NCBI GenBank assembly: GCA_964463485.1
Contig: CAYXDO010000118.1
Location: 1 to 34,432, forward strand
Source of the DNA: CAYXDO01 sp964463485
GTDB taxonomy: Bacteria > Myxococcota > Kuafuiibacteriia > Kuafuiibacteriales > Kuafuiibacteriaceae
Length of the DNA stretch: 34,432 nt
Direction: 5' to 3'
The notes beneath the pieces are model-generated. The model was not told the DNA's origin. It was given only the letters and a program-made list of their open reading frames with translations, and did not search any database. The position numbers were made by a program, and so were the translations under genes. Shown piece after piece: positions 15,588 to 24,527 of the stretch. Positions within the stretch are counted from its first letter, which is position 1. Each line of letters starts with the position of its first letter.

Positions 15588-16730
15588 TCAGGGCCGGCGC
15601 GCGCGCTTGGTATGCGCAGTGATCATCACGTCTCCAGCGACGACTTCCACGCTCGTTCGTTCGAACCGACGCGCGTTGCCGAGGGCCGCGATCCCATGGC
15701 CTCCCGCGAACGCCGGGCTGTCAGCACCCCCGATCACGAAGGGCGCGAGAAACAACACCAGCTTGTCGACGAGCTCGGCGTCGAAGAACGATCCCAACAC
15801 CTCGGCCCCGCCCTCTACCAAGACACCGTTGAGGCCCTCCGCATAGAGGGCCGCCAAGACGACTCGAAGGTCCACGCGGCCCCCGTCGCTCGAAACGGTG
15901 TGCACCTCGACGCCTTGCCGCTCTAGGCGCCTACGTCGCGCGACGTCGGCCGTGGGCGTCGTGAAGATCATCGTTCGCGTCTTTCGAGCGGTCGCCACGA
16001 CCTGCGCTTTTGGGGGCGTTCGAAGGTTGGAGTCCAAGATCACTCGCACCGGATCGTGAGCTCCTCGCTGTCTCGCCGTGAGCAGCGGGTCGTCCGCGAG
16101 CACCGTGCCGATGCCGACCAGGATCGCGTCGAGCTCCCCGCGAAGCGCGCGGCCCCTCCTGCGCGCGGCTTCACTCGTGATCCACTTGCTCTCGCCGAGG
16201 CGAGTCGCAATGCGGCCATCGAGGCTCGCCGCGGCCTTCGCCACGATGAAGGGACGCCCCGTCACGATGGCATGGTTGAAGGGCTCGTTCAGCGCCTCGC
16301 ATTCGTTCGCTCGAACGCCATGAACGACTTCGACCCCTTGGCTACGAAGCCGCGCGATGCCTCGGCGCTTCACCCGCGGGTTCGGATCGATCGCCCCCAC
16401 CACCACCCTCGCGATGCCCGCGCCGAGGATGGCCTCGGTGCAGGGCCCGGTGCGCCCGTGATGCACACAGGGCTCGAGCGTGGAGTAGAGCGTCGCGCCG
16501 CGAGCGTCCTCTCCGGCGGCCTCGAGCGCGACGATCTCGGCGTGGGCGGTGCCCGCTCGCCGGTGCCAGCCGGTCGCGATGATCACTCCGTCGCGCGCAA
16601 TGACCGCGCCGACAGTGGGGTTCGGTGAGGTTCGTCCGATCCCCTTTCGCGCCTCGACGAGCGCTCGGTTCATGAGCTCGGCGTCGAGACCCGAGGCGTC
16701 TCGTTCGAGAGGGTCCAAGAGCTCGTTCAA
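15588..16730 (-). CDS. ribD: Bifunctional riboflavin deaminase/reductase RibD
   Basis: This is a 380-residue two-domain enzyme for the second and third steps after GTP ring opening. The N-terminal deaminase domain has the zinc motif HAE (63-65) and EPCVHHGRTGPC with Cys88 and Cys97. The C-terminal NADPH reductase domain has VAKAAASLDGRIATRLGESKWITS, DAILVGIGTVLADDP, then GVLVEGGAEVLGSFF. Length fits the family. The start is TTG 16730, giving a TTGA overlap with the stop of nrdR and a GGAG about 9 bases upstream. ATG 16673 would be a shorter alternative that still keeps the deaminase domain. Confidence 0.94.
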   Translation of the reverse strand: MNELLDPLERDASGLDAELMNRALVEARKGIGRTSPNPTVGAVIARDGVIIATGWHRRAGTAHAEIVALEAAGEDARGATLYSTLEPCVHHGRTGPCTEAILGAGIARVVVGAIDPNPRVKRRGIARLRSQGVEVVHGVRANECEALNEPFNHAIVTGRPFIVAKAAASLDGRIATRLGESKWITSEAARRRGRALRGELDAILVGIGTVLADDPLLTARQRGAHDPVRVILDSNLRTPPKAQVVATARKTRTMIFTTPTADVARRRRLERQGVEVHTVSSDGGRVDLRVVLAALYAEGLNGVLVEGGAEVLGSFFDAELVDKLVLFLAPFVIGGADSPAFAGGHGIAALGNARRFERTSVEVVAGDVMITAHTKRARRP

Positions 16731-17212
16731 GAGCCAGAGTCTCCTCGGTCGCCCTTTTGGTTCCGCTCCTCGGCGATCCGAGTGAGCTCCCGAACGAGCT
16801 CCTCGAGCGCGGCGTAGCGTCGGTAGCGGGCCGCGAAGCGCACGTACGCGATCTCGTCCACCTCCGCGAGGCGTGTGAGCACTTCCTCCGTGATGACGGA
16901 AGACTCGACGTCTTTCTCACCCGTCTCCTGCAGCTGCTTCTCGATGTCGTCGACCACGGCGTCGATCGATCCCTCGAGCACGGGCCTTTTTTCACAAGCA
17001 GCCTGAACGGACGCGAGGAGCGTGGCGTGATCGAAAGGCTCCCGACGGCCGTCGGCTTTGACCACCTGAGGCATGAAGTCCACGCGCTCGTAGGTCGTGA
17101 AGCGCTTACCGCAGTCGTTGCACTCGCGGCGGCGACGAATCACGTCGCCGTCCTTGGACAGCCGCGAGTCGATCACCTTGTTCTCCATGTGGGCGCAAAA
17201 CGGGCACTTCAC
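16727..17212 (-). CDS. nrdR: Transcriptional repressor NrdR
   Basis: The 161-residue repressor controls ribonucleotide reductase genes by sensing ATP/dATP. It has an N-terminal zinc ribbon (Cys3, Cys6, Cys31, Cys34: CPFC and CNDC), the conserved VIDSRLSKDGDVIRRRREC, and an ATP-cone domain from about 49 to 139 (VVKADGRREPFDHATLLASV). The conserved YVRFAARYR segment follows. The start is ATG 17212. It is followed by ribD with a 4-base overlap and preceded by glyA with a 53-base gap. The glyA-nrdR-rib-nusB order is a common bacterial neighbourhood. Confidence 0.97.
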   Translation of the reverse strand: MKCPFCAHMENKVIDSRLSKDGDVIRRRRECNDCGKRFTTYERVDFMPQVVKADGRREPFDHATLLASVQAACEKRPVLEGSIDAVVDDIEKQLQETGEKDVESSVITEEVLTRLAEVDEIAYVRFAARYRRYAALEELVRELTRIAEERNQKGDRGDSGS

Positions 17213-17265
17213 TGGAGGTCTCTCGGGGCGCTTGAATTAGAGGGCCTAGAGCTGGAACGCAATCC

Positions 17266-18531
17266 TCACTTCGGCGATGCGAACAGAGGAAAGGCCTGAG
17301 TCAACTCGTGAACCTCGGCGCACACGCGTTGCGCGAGCCCCTCGTCGTCGGGGTTCGACAGCACGCGATCGATGAAACCGACGATGGTGACCATGTCGGC
17401 TTCCTTCATGCCGCGGGTCGTGAGGGCGGGCGTCCCGATGCGAAGGCCCGACGTCACGAAGGGCGTCTCGGGATCGCCGGGAATCATGTTCTTGTTCACC
17501 GTGATCTCAGCTCGTCCGAGCGCCTCTTCGCCCTTCTTGCCGGTCATCTGACGGGATCGCATGTCGATGAGGAGCAGGTGGTTGTCGGTGCCGCCGGAGA
17601 CGAGCCGGTAGCCACGAGACAAGAACGCCTCGGCCATCGCCTTGGCATTCGCGACGATCTGGCGCTGATACGCTTTGAAGTCGGGCGCGAGGGCCTCCTT
17701 GAGCGCCACCGCCTTGGCCGCGATGACGTGCATGAGCGGCCCGCCCTGCATGCCTGGGAAGATCTTCGAGTTCAGCGACTTGGCCTCGGCGGCCTTCATC
17801 ATGACCATTCCGCCGCGAGGGCCCCGGAGGGTCTTGTGCGTCGTGGTCGTCACGTAGTCGGCGAAGGGAACGGGCGAAGGATGAAGCCCGGCCGCGACGA
17901 GGCCCGCGATGTGCGCGATGTCGGCCATGAGCTTGGCCCCGTTCTCGGCGGCGATCTCACCGAGCCTCGCGAAGTCGATCGTACGTGGGTAGGCCGAGGC
18001 GCCGCACACGAGCAGCTTGGGCTTGTGCTCGCGCATCAGCGAGGCCACGCGGTCGTAGTCGATGCGGTGGGTCTCCGGATGTACGCCGTACGCGACGGGC
18101 TTGTAGAGGCGCCCGGAAAAATTCACGGGCGAGCCGTGGGTGAGGTGGCCTCCCTCCGAGAGACTCATCGCGACGAAGGTGTCGCCGGGATCGAGGGTCG
18201 AGAAGTAGACGGACATGTTGGCCTGCGCGCCGGAGTGCGGTTGAACGTTCACCGCATCGCAGCCAAAGAGCTGCTTGGCGCGCTCGATCGCGAGGTTCTC
18301 GGCGACATCGACGACGCCGCAGCCGCCGTAATAACGCTTCCCTGGGAGCCCTTCGGCGTATTTGTTCGTGAGCACCGAACCCATCGCGGCGAGGACGGCG
18401 TCGGACACGAAGTTCTCGCTCGCGATCAGCTCCAAGCCTTCGGCTTGCCGTCGGCGTTCGCGGATCAACACGTCGGCGATCTCGGGATCGGTTCGAGTCA
18501 GGGCTTCGGACATGGGCACGGGCACGGACAT
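17266..18531 (-). CDS. glyA: Serine hydroxymethyltransferase
   Basis: The 421-residue PLP enzyme converts serine and tetrahydrofolate to glycine and methylene-tetrahydrofolate. Motifs are ELIASENFVSD, NKYAEGLPGKRYYGGC, QPHSGAQAN, and the PLP lysine in TTTHKTLRGPRGG (Lys233 from this start). GTPALTTRGM near the C-terminus is also standard. ATG 18531 and ATG 18513 are both possible. They lie within copies of a hexamer repeat and neither has a Shine-Dalgarno sequence; both give a usual length. A longer frame from 18705 would run through the divergent promoter region and is rejected. It is the first gene of the minus-strand run and divergent from the TPR gene. Confidence 0.96.
   Translation of the reverse strand: MSVPVPMSEALTRTDPEIADVLIRERRRQAEGLELIASENFVSDAVLAAMGSVLTNKYAEGLPGKRYYGGCGVVDVAENLAIERAKQLFGCDAVNVQPHSGAQANMSVYFSTLDPGDTFVAMSLSEGGHLTHGSPVNFSGRLYKPVAYGVHPETHRIDYDRVASLMREHKPKLLVCGASAYPRTIDFARLGEIAAENGAKLMADIAHIAGLVAAGLHPSPVPFADYVTTTTHKTLRGPRGGMVMMKAAEAKSLNSKIFPGMQGGPLMHVIAAKAVALKEALAPDFKAYQRQIVANAKAMAEAFLSRGYRLVSGGTDNHLLLIDMRSRQMTGKKGEEALGRAEITVNKNMIPGDPETPFVTSGLRIGTPALTTRGMKEADMVTIVGFIDRVLSNPDDEGLAQRVCAEVHELTQAFPLFASPK
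18511..18530. repeat. Hexamer repeat over the glyA start
   Basis: On the plus strand the sequence is CATGGGCACGGGCACGGACA, a short run of GGGCAC-like hexamers containing the two candidate ATG starts of glyA 18 bases apart. The unit is the same (reverse complement CCGTGC) as the longer array at 34014-34046. Confidence 0.6.
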
Positions 18532-18610
18532 GGGCGCGGACGATAGCGTGCGCTTCTGCTCGAGGCTACAACCTGAAGCCCGAGGGCCGGACCCGCCGAG
18601 GTGTGTTAAG

Positions 18611-18640
18611 AAGCTCGAACATGCGAAGCTCGAACATGCG
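18611..18640 (+). repeat. Perfect 15-base tandem duplication containing the TPR gene start
   Basis: AAGCTCGAACATGCG occurs twice with no gap, at 18611-18625 and 18626-18640. Each copy contains an in-frame ATG (18621 and 18636), so the gene has two equivalent start sites. Confidence 0.9.
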
Positions 18641-19655
18641 GTACCTCCGCGGATTCGCTCAACTGACGCTCGCGGCCGTCGTCGCGACGGCGTGGGCCGC
18701 TCCATCGCAGACGGCCCAGATGTTACGCGCCGAAGCCACTCGCCTCACCGAGGCCAAACGCGGCAGCGAGGCCATCGAGGCGCTCAGAAAGGCCGTCCAA
18801 GAGTCGCCCGACTACGTCGAGGCCTGGACGGACCTCGGCAACCTCCTGCTCGCGGTCCCCGACTATCCAGCAGCGGCCAAAGCTTTCTCGGGAGCGCTCG
18901 CGGTCAAGCCCGAGCTCGGCGTGGCTCGTTACAACTTGGCCTTCGCCCTGCGCAAAGCCGGCGATTTTTCGCGCGCGGCGGAGGCCTACAAAGTCTACTT
19001 GGCGCGACAACCCGACGACCCCGACGCCTGGTACGGGATGGCCGAGGCCCTACGCGGTGGAGGCGATGCGCTCGGTGCCGCCGAAAGCTACGACAAATAC
19101 GCGAGCCTCGAGAAACGCACCGATCGACTCGCCTGGGTCACCAAAGCCAGGGAGCAAGCAGCCGAGCTCCGGGCCGCGATGGTCGCCAAAGAGCGCCCAA
19201 AGGCCGCGCCCCCGCCTACTCCAGCACCGAGCGCACAAGCTCCGGCGTCGCCACCAACCGCCATCCCTCCCATGCAGATCACCGCGAGCACCGGCCTCGA
19301 ATCGCAAAAGCCCAAGGAGCTCGCCCTCGCGATCGCCGAGATCAAACAAAGCCACTTCCAAGCGGCGCTCGACCTGCTGAAGCCCGTCGCGCTCTCGCAG
19401 CCAGACGACCCCTTCATCAACGCCGCTCTGGCCGCCGCCTACCTCGGCTTGAAAGACGCCCCTCGCGCGCTCGCACTGTATCAACGCGCCGCCGCCAAAG
19501 CGCCGAGTGAAGCACAAGGCGCTCTCGCTCTAGGGATCGCGGAGGCCGCGAGGCTCGTTGGCGACGACGACACAGCGGAAGCCGCGCTCGAAAAAGCCGC
19601 CGCTTCCACGGAGCCCGCCGTGCGCGCACACGCCGTCGCCCGCCTCGAAGAGTGA
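18636..19655 (+). CDS. Secreted or periplasmic TPR protein
   Basis: The 339-residue protein has a signal peptide (MRYLRGFAQLTLAAVVATAWAA). TPR units follow at about 35-150, with the classic pattern in DYVEAWTDLGNLLLAVPDYPAAAKAF and the next units (RYNLAFALRKAGDFSRAAEAY, WYGMAEALRGGGDALGAAESY, all given in part). A Pro/Ala-rich linker at about 185-225 separates a second TPR block (about 230-339). No enzyme motif is seen; the role is probably protein-protein interaction in the periplasm. ATG 18636 was chosen because the signal peptide begins there. ATG 18621, from the duplicated start, adds five residues. The partner is unknown. It is followed 115 bases later by the deaminase-like gene. Confidence 0.85.
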   Translation: MRYLRGFAQLTLAAVVATAWAAPSQTAQMLRAEATRLTEAKRGSEAIEALRKAVQESPDYVEAWTDLGNLLLAVPDYPAAAKAFSGALAVKPELGVARYNLAFALRKAGDFSRAAEAYKVYLARQPDDPDAWYGMAEALRGGGDALGAAESYDKYASLEKRTDRLAWVTKAREQAAELRAAMVAKERPKAAPPPTPAPSAQAPASPPTAIPPMQITASTGLESQKPKELALAIAEIKQSHFQAALDLLKPVALSQPDDPFINAALAAAYLGLKDAPRALALYQRAAAKAPSEAQGALALGIAEAARLVGDDDTAEAALEKAAASTEPAVRAHAVARLEE

Positions 19656-19770
19656 GCGGCGAGTCATCGAGCTGCCCGTGAACAGCAAGCCAGCGGCGAC
19701 CCTCGTTCACCCGAAGCTCAGCCGCTCTACGGTTGAGCGCTCGCGCGACCGAGAGTAAGGACCGCGGCTC

Positions 19771-20817
19771 ATGACCGTCGTCGTCCCCCCGCTGCGAGGC
19801 CCTGAACGCGCTGAAATTCCCGGGCTCCCCGAGTGGCTGATCGAGCTCCACCTGCACCTCGGCGGCGCCGTCGCGCCGCACGTCCTGTGGTCCATGGCTC
19901 ACGACCAAGGGATCAAGCTGCCGGTCCGCACTTACTTCGACTTCATGGACCTCGTCACCTCGTCCCCCAACAAGGTCCGCGGCCTCGACGACTATCTGAA
20001 GATCCTCCACGACTGGACCGAGAAGATTCAGTCGAGCCCCCTCGCCATCGAACGCGCCGTCTACGAAGTGCTCAGCAAAGAATATCGAGGCTCGAAAGTC
20101 TCCAAGATGGAGCTCCGCTTCAACCCGATGAAGCGAAATCTCGGCGGCGAGAGAGACCTCGACCACATCATCCATGCCGCCCTCCGCGGGATGGATCGAG
20201 CGTGCCTCGAATACGGAATCCGCGCCGGGCTGATCTTCTGCCTCGCTCGCGAGTGGAGCGCCGACCTCAACGCCATCCTCGTCGAAAAGGCGATCAAATA
20301 TCGCGCTCGGGGCGTCGTTGGCATCGACCTCGCCGGCACCGAGAAGAACAACTTCGAGCTCGATGAAGTGTCTGCAGGCCGTTTCGCCAGCCTGTTCGAA
20401 CGCGCGCGAGAAGGCGGCCTCAAGACGACCGTGCACACCGGCGAGACCGCCCACACCAACGGTGAAGGCGTGATCGCGTGCGTCCGACACCTCAAGCCGA
20501 ACCGAATCGGCCATGGGATCCGCGCCGCTTACAATCCCGAGGCGATGAAGATCCTCCGCGAGGAAGGCGTCGTGCTGGAGATCTGCCCGACCTCCAACAT
20601 CCACACGCGCGCCGTCAGCGGGCTCCCCGAGCTCAGCTTCGTGATCCAACGGTTCACCACCGAAGGTGTCCGCTTCACCATCAACACGGACGCGACTTAC
20701 ATGCTCGCCACAGACCTGCGCCGTGAGGTCGAGCTCCTGGTGAGAAATGGAATCCTGGCCGGAGACGACGTGGCGCGCTGCTTCGACACCGCCTTCGAGG
20801 CCTCGTTCCTCGACTAA
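19771..20817 (+). CDS. Adenosine-deaminase-family hydrolase with altered substrate-contact residues
   Basis: This is a 348-residue TIM-barrel metal hydrolase. The zinc ligands are present: His27 and His29 (ELHLHLGG), His222 (HTGE, with catalytic Glu225) and Asp307 (NTDAT). The catalytic His248 (RIGHG) and the CPTSNIHT loop are present too. Two positions that contact substrate in classical adenosine deaminase differ. The Asp after HLHL is Gly31, and the second Asp of the NTDDP motif is Ala308. The enzyme should still be an active deaminase-type hydrolase, but its substrate may not be adenosine. Related branches act on adenine, N6-modified AMP or other 6-amino purines. The start ATG 19771 has AAGGA about 9 bases upstream. 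Confidence 0.88.
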   Translation: MTVVVPPLRGPERAEIPGLPEWLIELHLHLGGAVAPHVLWSMAHDQGIKLPVRTYFDFMDLVTSSPNKVRGLDDYLKILHDWTEKIQSSPLAIERAVYEVLSKEYRGSKVSKMELRFNPMKRNLGGERDLDHIIHAALRGMDRACLEYGIRAGLIFCLAREWSADLNAILVEKAIKYRARGVVGIDLAGTEKNNFELDEVSAGRFASLFERAREGGLKTTVHTGETAHTNGEGVIACVRHLKPNRIGHGIRAAYNPEAMKILREEGVVLEICPTSNIHTRAVSGLPELSFVIQRFTTEGVRFTINTDATYMLATDLRREVELLVRNGILAGDDVARCFDTAFEASFLD

Positions 20818-20821
20818 AGAT

Positions 20822-20861
20822 CTGCGCGGATCCTTGGGAGCGCAGGCATCTTGCCTATGCG
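20822..20861. repeat. REP-like palindromic element between convergent genes
   Basis: The gap between the deaminase stop and the large kinase stop contains CTGCGC (20822-20827) paired with GCGCAG (20840-20845). A second, nested hairpin has AGGCA, TCT, TGCCT, extended by outer CGCA/TGCG pairing with a 2-base bulge (about 20841-20861). The core GGGAGCGCAGGCATCTTGCC resembles repetitive extragenic palindromes I recall from several high-GC phyla. It could act as a bidirectional transcription stop. There is no T-tract. Confidence 0.45.
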
Positions 20862-20900
20862 TAAGCTTCGCGGAGCCCGGAGCAGCATCGCCGCGGCCTT

Positions 20901-23900
20901 CTAGGCTGGTGGCGCGGGAGGCGCCGGGGCCGGCGGAGCCTGAGCGGGAGGCGCCCGAGACGGTTGGGCCCCCGGAGGCGCACCAGCAGGAGGCGAAGCA
21001 GGAGGCGAATCCGACGGCGGCGGAGTGACGGGCGGCGGCGGAGGCGTCGGGACCGACGACTTTTCCAAACCGAACTTCACGTGGCTCCTGCCACTGCCCG
21101 CCGGGATCCGCACCAGCTTGGTCTGCGGCACATAGCCCGGGAACTCGACGCGCACCTTGTACTGCTGATTCTCGACCACGGCCGACAGCTCGACCGGCGT
21201 CTTTCCTGGAAACGGGCTGTCGTCGACGGTCACCGTCGCGCCTGGAGGATCGCTCTCGATCAACAACGCGGGCTTCGAACGGAGCTTGATCATCACGACG
21301 GCCGCGACAGCCACCACCGCGAGCACCAACAGCGCTCCCGCCACGATGGGCAGAACGTTGTTTCTTCGGTGCCCTCCTACGGGCGGTAGGGGCGCGAGGT
21401 CGGGAACGAACGGCGGTCCGGCGAAAGGCGCGGACGACATTGGCGTCAGCACCGGCTGCGGCGGCGCCGACTCCGTTGCCTGAGCCTGCGTCTCTTCGCG
21501 GTGCCCGCCGCGGTTCGCCTCCCGGATCTGCCGAACCACGATGGGCTTCTGCGAGCGCTGAGGCACGTTCGTCTTCACCGGTTCGGGCTCAGGCGCCACG
21601 ATCGGAGCCTCGACGGAGAGGCTCGATCCCCGCACGCCCGTCATCGGCGTCCCTCGAATCGCGGAGGCCGACTTCTTCTCGTACCCGCTGCCGTAGCCCT
21701 GCTTGGCGCCGGGATCCACGAGCATCTCGGAGAGGGAGACGTTCGCAGGCGGGACGTGGGTGCTGCCGATCCCCATCGGCCCCTGGGAATGCTTCGCCGG
21801 CACCATCGCCGGCGGAACCTTGGGCGCCAACAATCCGCCCGGCCGACCGTCCGAGTCTGCCCCGCTGAACTCCGTGGGCTCGTCCGCACCAAAGGCCGGC
21901 TTGCGCGCAGGCGAAGACGGGAGCGGCAGCTCGTCGAGGTCGTCCGGATCTCCACCGACGGTCGGCGATTCGCCAAAGTCGGCGTCCGGAGGCTCCGACA
22001 CAGGGCGAGCCTTCACCTTTTCCTTCTTGACCTCTTCGTGCGCCGGATGATCGACCGCGGACCTCGACTCCTTCACCCCTCCGCGCGGCGCCGCGGCGAC
22101 CTTCTGGAGCTTGATCCCGCCAAGCAAAGTCGAGGGCCGAACGGGCTGCGGGGGTTCTGGGTCGACCTTCGGCTCGTAGGCGCCCATCGAAGGCACCGCC
22201 AACCCAGCTCCAACGAAGTCCGAGGTCGTACCGGCGATGGTCGATGAGTCGGCGTCGACGTTTCGCGACAAGTCGATCCCTGAAGGCAGCGCGTCCTCGT
22301 CGTCGTCTCGCCCAGCAAGCGCGTCGTCGTCATCGTATTCGGTGGGGGCCGGCGATGCTCCGAAGCGGCGCTCGGGTTGCGCGTCGGTCTGTTCGCGCAC
22401 GCCGGAGAGTCGTCCGCTCCCGGTGATTTCGTCGTCGACCTCCGCGCCTAGCGCCGCTTCGAAGTCCTCGTTAGGCTCGTTGGGATCGACCGCGCCGGTC
22501 GTCTTTTCACCCCAAAGCTCGTCGGCTTCGTCGGCCTCGTCCTCGTCGTGAACGAGGAGCTTCGCCCGGAGCGCGCCCAAATCGGGCGCCTGATCGGCCG
22601 AGGTCCTATCGCGCCAGTCCGGCGAGGAATCCGCGCCCAACGTGTCGGCGAACTCGCCCAGCACGGGCTCCGCAACCTCAGCGGCCGCGGCGTCCGGATC
22701 ATCATGTGACGTTCGATCTCCCCAGGGATCTTCGTCCTGACCCTCGCTCGGAAGCTCTGGGTTCGAAAGCTCCAGCTCGGGCTCGGGGGTGGCTGGCGTC
22801 GCCGCACGCGCCTTGGGCGCCGGGCGGGCCCGATCGCTCGGGTCGACGATTCGAATCCCCGCGGTGTCGTCCTCATGGGAGGGCCCTGGCGGCGGATTCG
22901 CAAACTCCGTCTGGGAGTCGTCATACATCGGGACCTTCTCGACGTTGACGGCCGCTGGGAGCTCGTCCTCGTCGTAGGCCTCGACCGTCGACTCCGATCC
23001 AAACGCATCGAGCGTCGGTTCTCGCTCGTTCGAGTCCTGGCGCGGCACTACGGCCGCCGACCCGCCCGAACGCGGCGCAGGCTTGGCCCCTAACTTGGTC
23101 TCTCGATCCGACGCCGCTTCCGCCAGCGCCGTCTCATTGTCGTCGTAGGCCCCAGGGTCGTCTTGTTGCTCCCGGTCGATGGTCCCTTCTTCCAGAAGCT
23201 CCGGTCGACCCGGATCGGATCGCGAAGTGGAACGCCGAGGCCCCTCCACGCTCCCGCCGCCCCGCCCGCGCGGCAGCTCCGCGACGTCGCTCGCCACCGA
23301 CGCGGATCCGAGGCGGACGTCGTCGTCGACGTCGACGTCGACCCCGTCGCTCGGGATGCTCGCACGGCCCGTTTCGTAACTCGGCGGCGCGGCCCCGGAC
23401 GCGCTCGACGCGCTCGGATCGGAGTCGATGTCCGGAAGAATGATCGCGCCGACGTCCTTGAAAACGACCGTCGATCCTTTGTCGCGCGCCAGCTCGTCGG
23501 CAAACAGCCGCTTGAGCCAGTCGCTGATCACGACGTTGTTCACTCGACTCGAGCTACAGAAATCCTCGAGATCGACCTGAACCTCCTGCGCGCTCTGGTA
23601 ACGATCCGCGACCTTCTTCTGCAAGCATCGGTCGATGATCTTCACGAACGGCTCGGGCACCTCCGCGTTGTAGTTGCGTACGTCGACGTGGCGGTCTTGC
23701 ACGATCGCCTTCAGCGTCTGGATGGAGTTGTCTTTCTCGAAAGGCCGGCGACCCGCCAAGAGCTCGTAAAGCACGATGCCGACGGAAAAAAGATCCGACC
23801 GCGCGTCGATCCGCTCGCCGCGAATCTGCTCCGGAGACATGTACGCGTACTTGCCTTTGAGCACGCCCGCGCGCGTTTGCTGGATCTTCGTCGCCGCCTT

Positions 23901-24464
23901 CGCGATGCCGAAGTCGACCAGCTTCACCCCGCCCGAGAAGGCGACGATGATGTTCTGAGGCGACACGTCACGATGGACGATCCCGAGCGGCGCTCCGTCG
24001 AGGTCCTGCCGCGTGTGCGCGTAGTGGAGGCCTTCGCAGGCCTGCGCCATACACCTCGCGACGTTGGCCGACGGCATGGTTTCGCCGTGTCCTTTGGCCT
24101 TCTTCGCGATCGACGACAGATTCCGACCCGGGATGTACTCCATCGCGATGAAGTAGCTGTCGTCGGATTTTCCGAGGTCGTAGATCTGAACGATGTTGGG
24201 ATGCGAGAGCTTCGCGACGATGCGAGCCTCGTCCCGAAACATGTTGATGAAGTCCTCGTCGTACGCCAGGTGCGCCAGAATTCTCTTCAGAGCGACGACC
24301 TTCTCGAAGCCCTCCATTCCCACCTGCTTGGCGAGAAAGAGCTCGGCCATGCCTCCCGTGGCGATTTTGCGGAGGACTTCGTAGCGGCCAATCCGGGTCC
24401 GGGGACTGGCCTCTGGAGCCTGAGCTGATACCAAGTTGGGACTCCCGAAGGACGGGACTTTCAA
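20901..24464 (-). CDS. Very large Ser/Thr protein kinase with acidic linker, PEGA domain and Pro/Ala tail
   Basis: This 1187-residue kinase has its catalytic domain at about 26-300: ATGGMAELFLAK, Lys60 in VALKRI, HRD 164-166 (IVHRDVSPQN), DFG 184-186 and YMSPEQ. All key residues are intact. About 700 residues of acidic, Ser/Asp/Pro-rich low-complexity linker follow. Then come one membrane helix at about 1039-1060 (LPIVAGALLVLAVVAVAAVVM) and a PEGA domain at about 1065-1135 (ALLIESDPPGATVTVDDSPF). The protein ends in a Pro/Ala tail of about 50 residues. The start is TTG 24464. The kinase should lie in the cytoplasm with PEGA outside the inner membrane. The architecture parallels the kinase at 978-3398, but with a longer linker. 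Targets are unknown. Confidence 0.93.
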   Translation of the reverse strand: MKVPSFGSPNLVSAQAPEASPRTRIGRYEVLRKIATGGMAELFLAKQVGMEGFEKVVALKRILAHLAYDEDFINMFRDEARIVAKLSHPNIVQIYDLGKSDDSYFIAMEYIPGRNLSSIAKKAKGHGETMPSANVARCMAQACEGLHYAHTRQDLDGAPLGIVHRDVSPQNIIVAFSGGVKLVDFGIAKAATKIQQTRAGVLKGKYAYMSPEQIRGERIDARSDLFSVGIVLYELLAGRRPFEKDNSIQTLKAIVQDRHVDVRNYNAEVPEPFVKIIDRCLQKKVADRYQSAQEVQVDLEDFCSSSRVNNVVISDWLKRLFADELARDKGSTVVFKDVGAIILPDIDSDPSASSASGAAPPSYETGRASIPSDGVDVDVDDDVRLGSASVASDVAELPRGRGGGSVEGPRRSTSRSDPGRPELLEEGTIDREQQDDPGAYDDNETALAEAASDRETKLGAKPAPRSGGSAAVVPRQDSNEREPTLDAFGSESTVEAYDEDELPAAVNVEKVPMYDDSQTEFANPPPGPSHEDDTAGIRIVDPSDRARPAPKARAATPATPEPELELSNPELPSEGQDEDPWGDRTSHDDPDAAAAEVAEPVLGEFADTLGADSSPDWRDRTSADQAPDLGALRAKLLVHDEDEADEADELWGEKTTGAVDPNEPNEDFEAALGAEVDDEITGSGRLSGVREQTDAQPERRFGASPAPTEYDDDDALAGRDDDEDALPSGIDLSRNVDADSSTIAGTTSDFVGAGLAVPSMGAYEPKVDPEPPQPVRPSTLLGGIKLQKVAAAPRGGVKESRSAVDHPAHEEVKKEKVKARPVSEPPDADFGESPTVGGDPDDLDELPLPSSPARKPAFGADEPTEFSGADSDGRPGGLLAPKVPPAMVPAKHSQGPMGIGSTHVPPANVSLSEMLVDPGAKQGYGSGYEKKSASAIRGTPMTGVRGSSLSVEAPIVAPEPEPVKTNVPQRSQKPIVVRQIREANRGGHREETQAQATESAPPQPVLTPMSSAPFAGPPFVPDLAPLPPVGGHRRNNVLPIVAGALLVLAVVAVAAVVMIKLRSKPALLIESDPPGATVTVDDSPFPGKTPVELSAVVENQQYKVRVEFPGYVPQTKLVRIPAGSGRSHVKFGLEKSSVPTPPPPPVTPPPSDSPPASPPAGAPPGAQPSRAPPAQAPPAPAPPAPPA

Positions 24465-24527
24465 AGCCTACGGGAGGCACGAGCGCCCGTCAAACGCGGG
24501 ACACCATGTAGCGCCGATCCGGCCCGT

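Noticed and set aside
17213..17265. FMN riboswitch upstream of the rib genes
   Set aside because: The rib genes are inside a run with overlapping neighbours, and no RFN-like conserved blocks are visible in the gaps before nrdR (17213-17265) or ribE (15517-15587).
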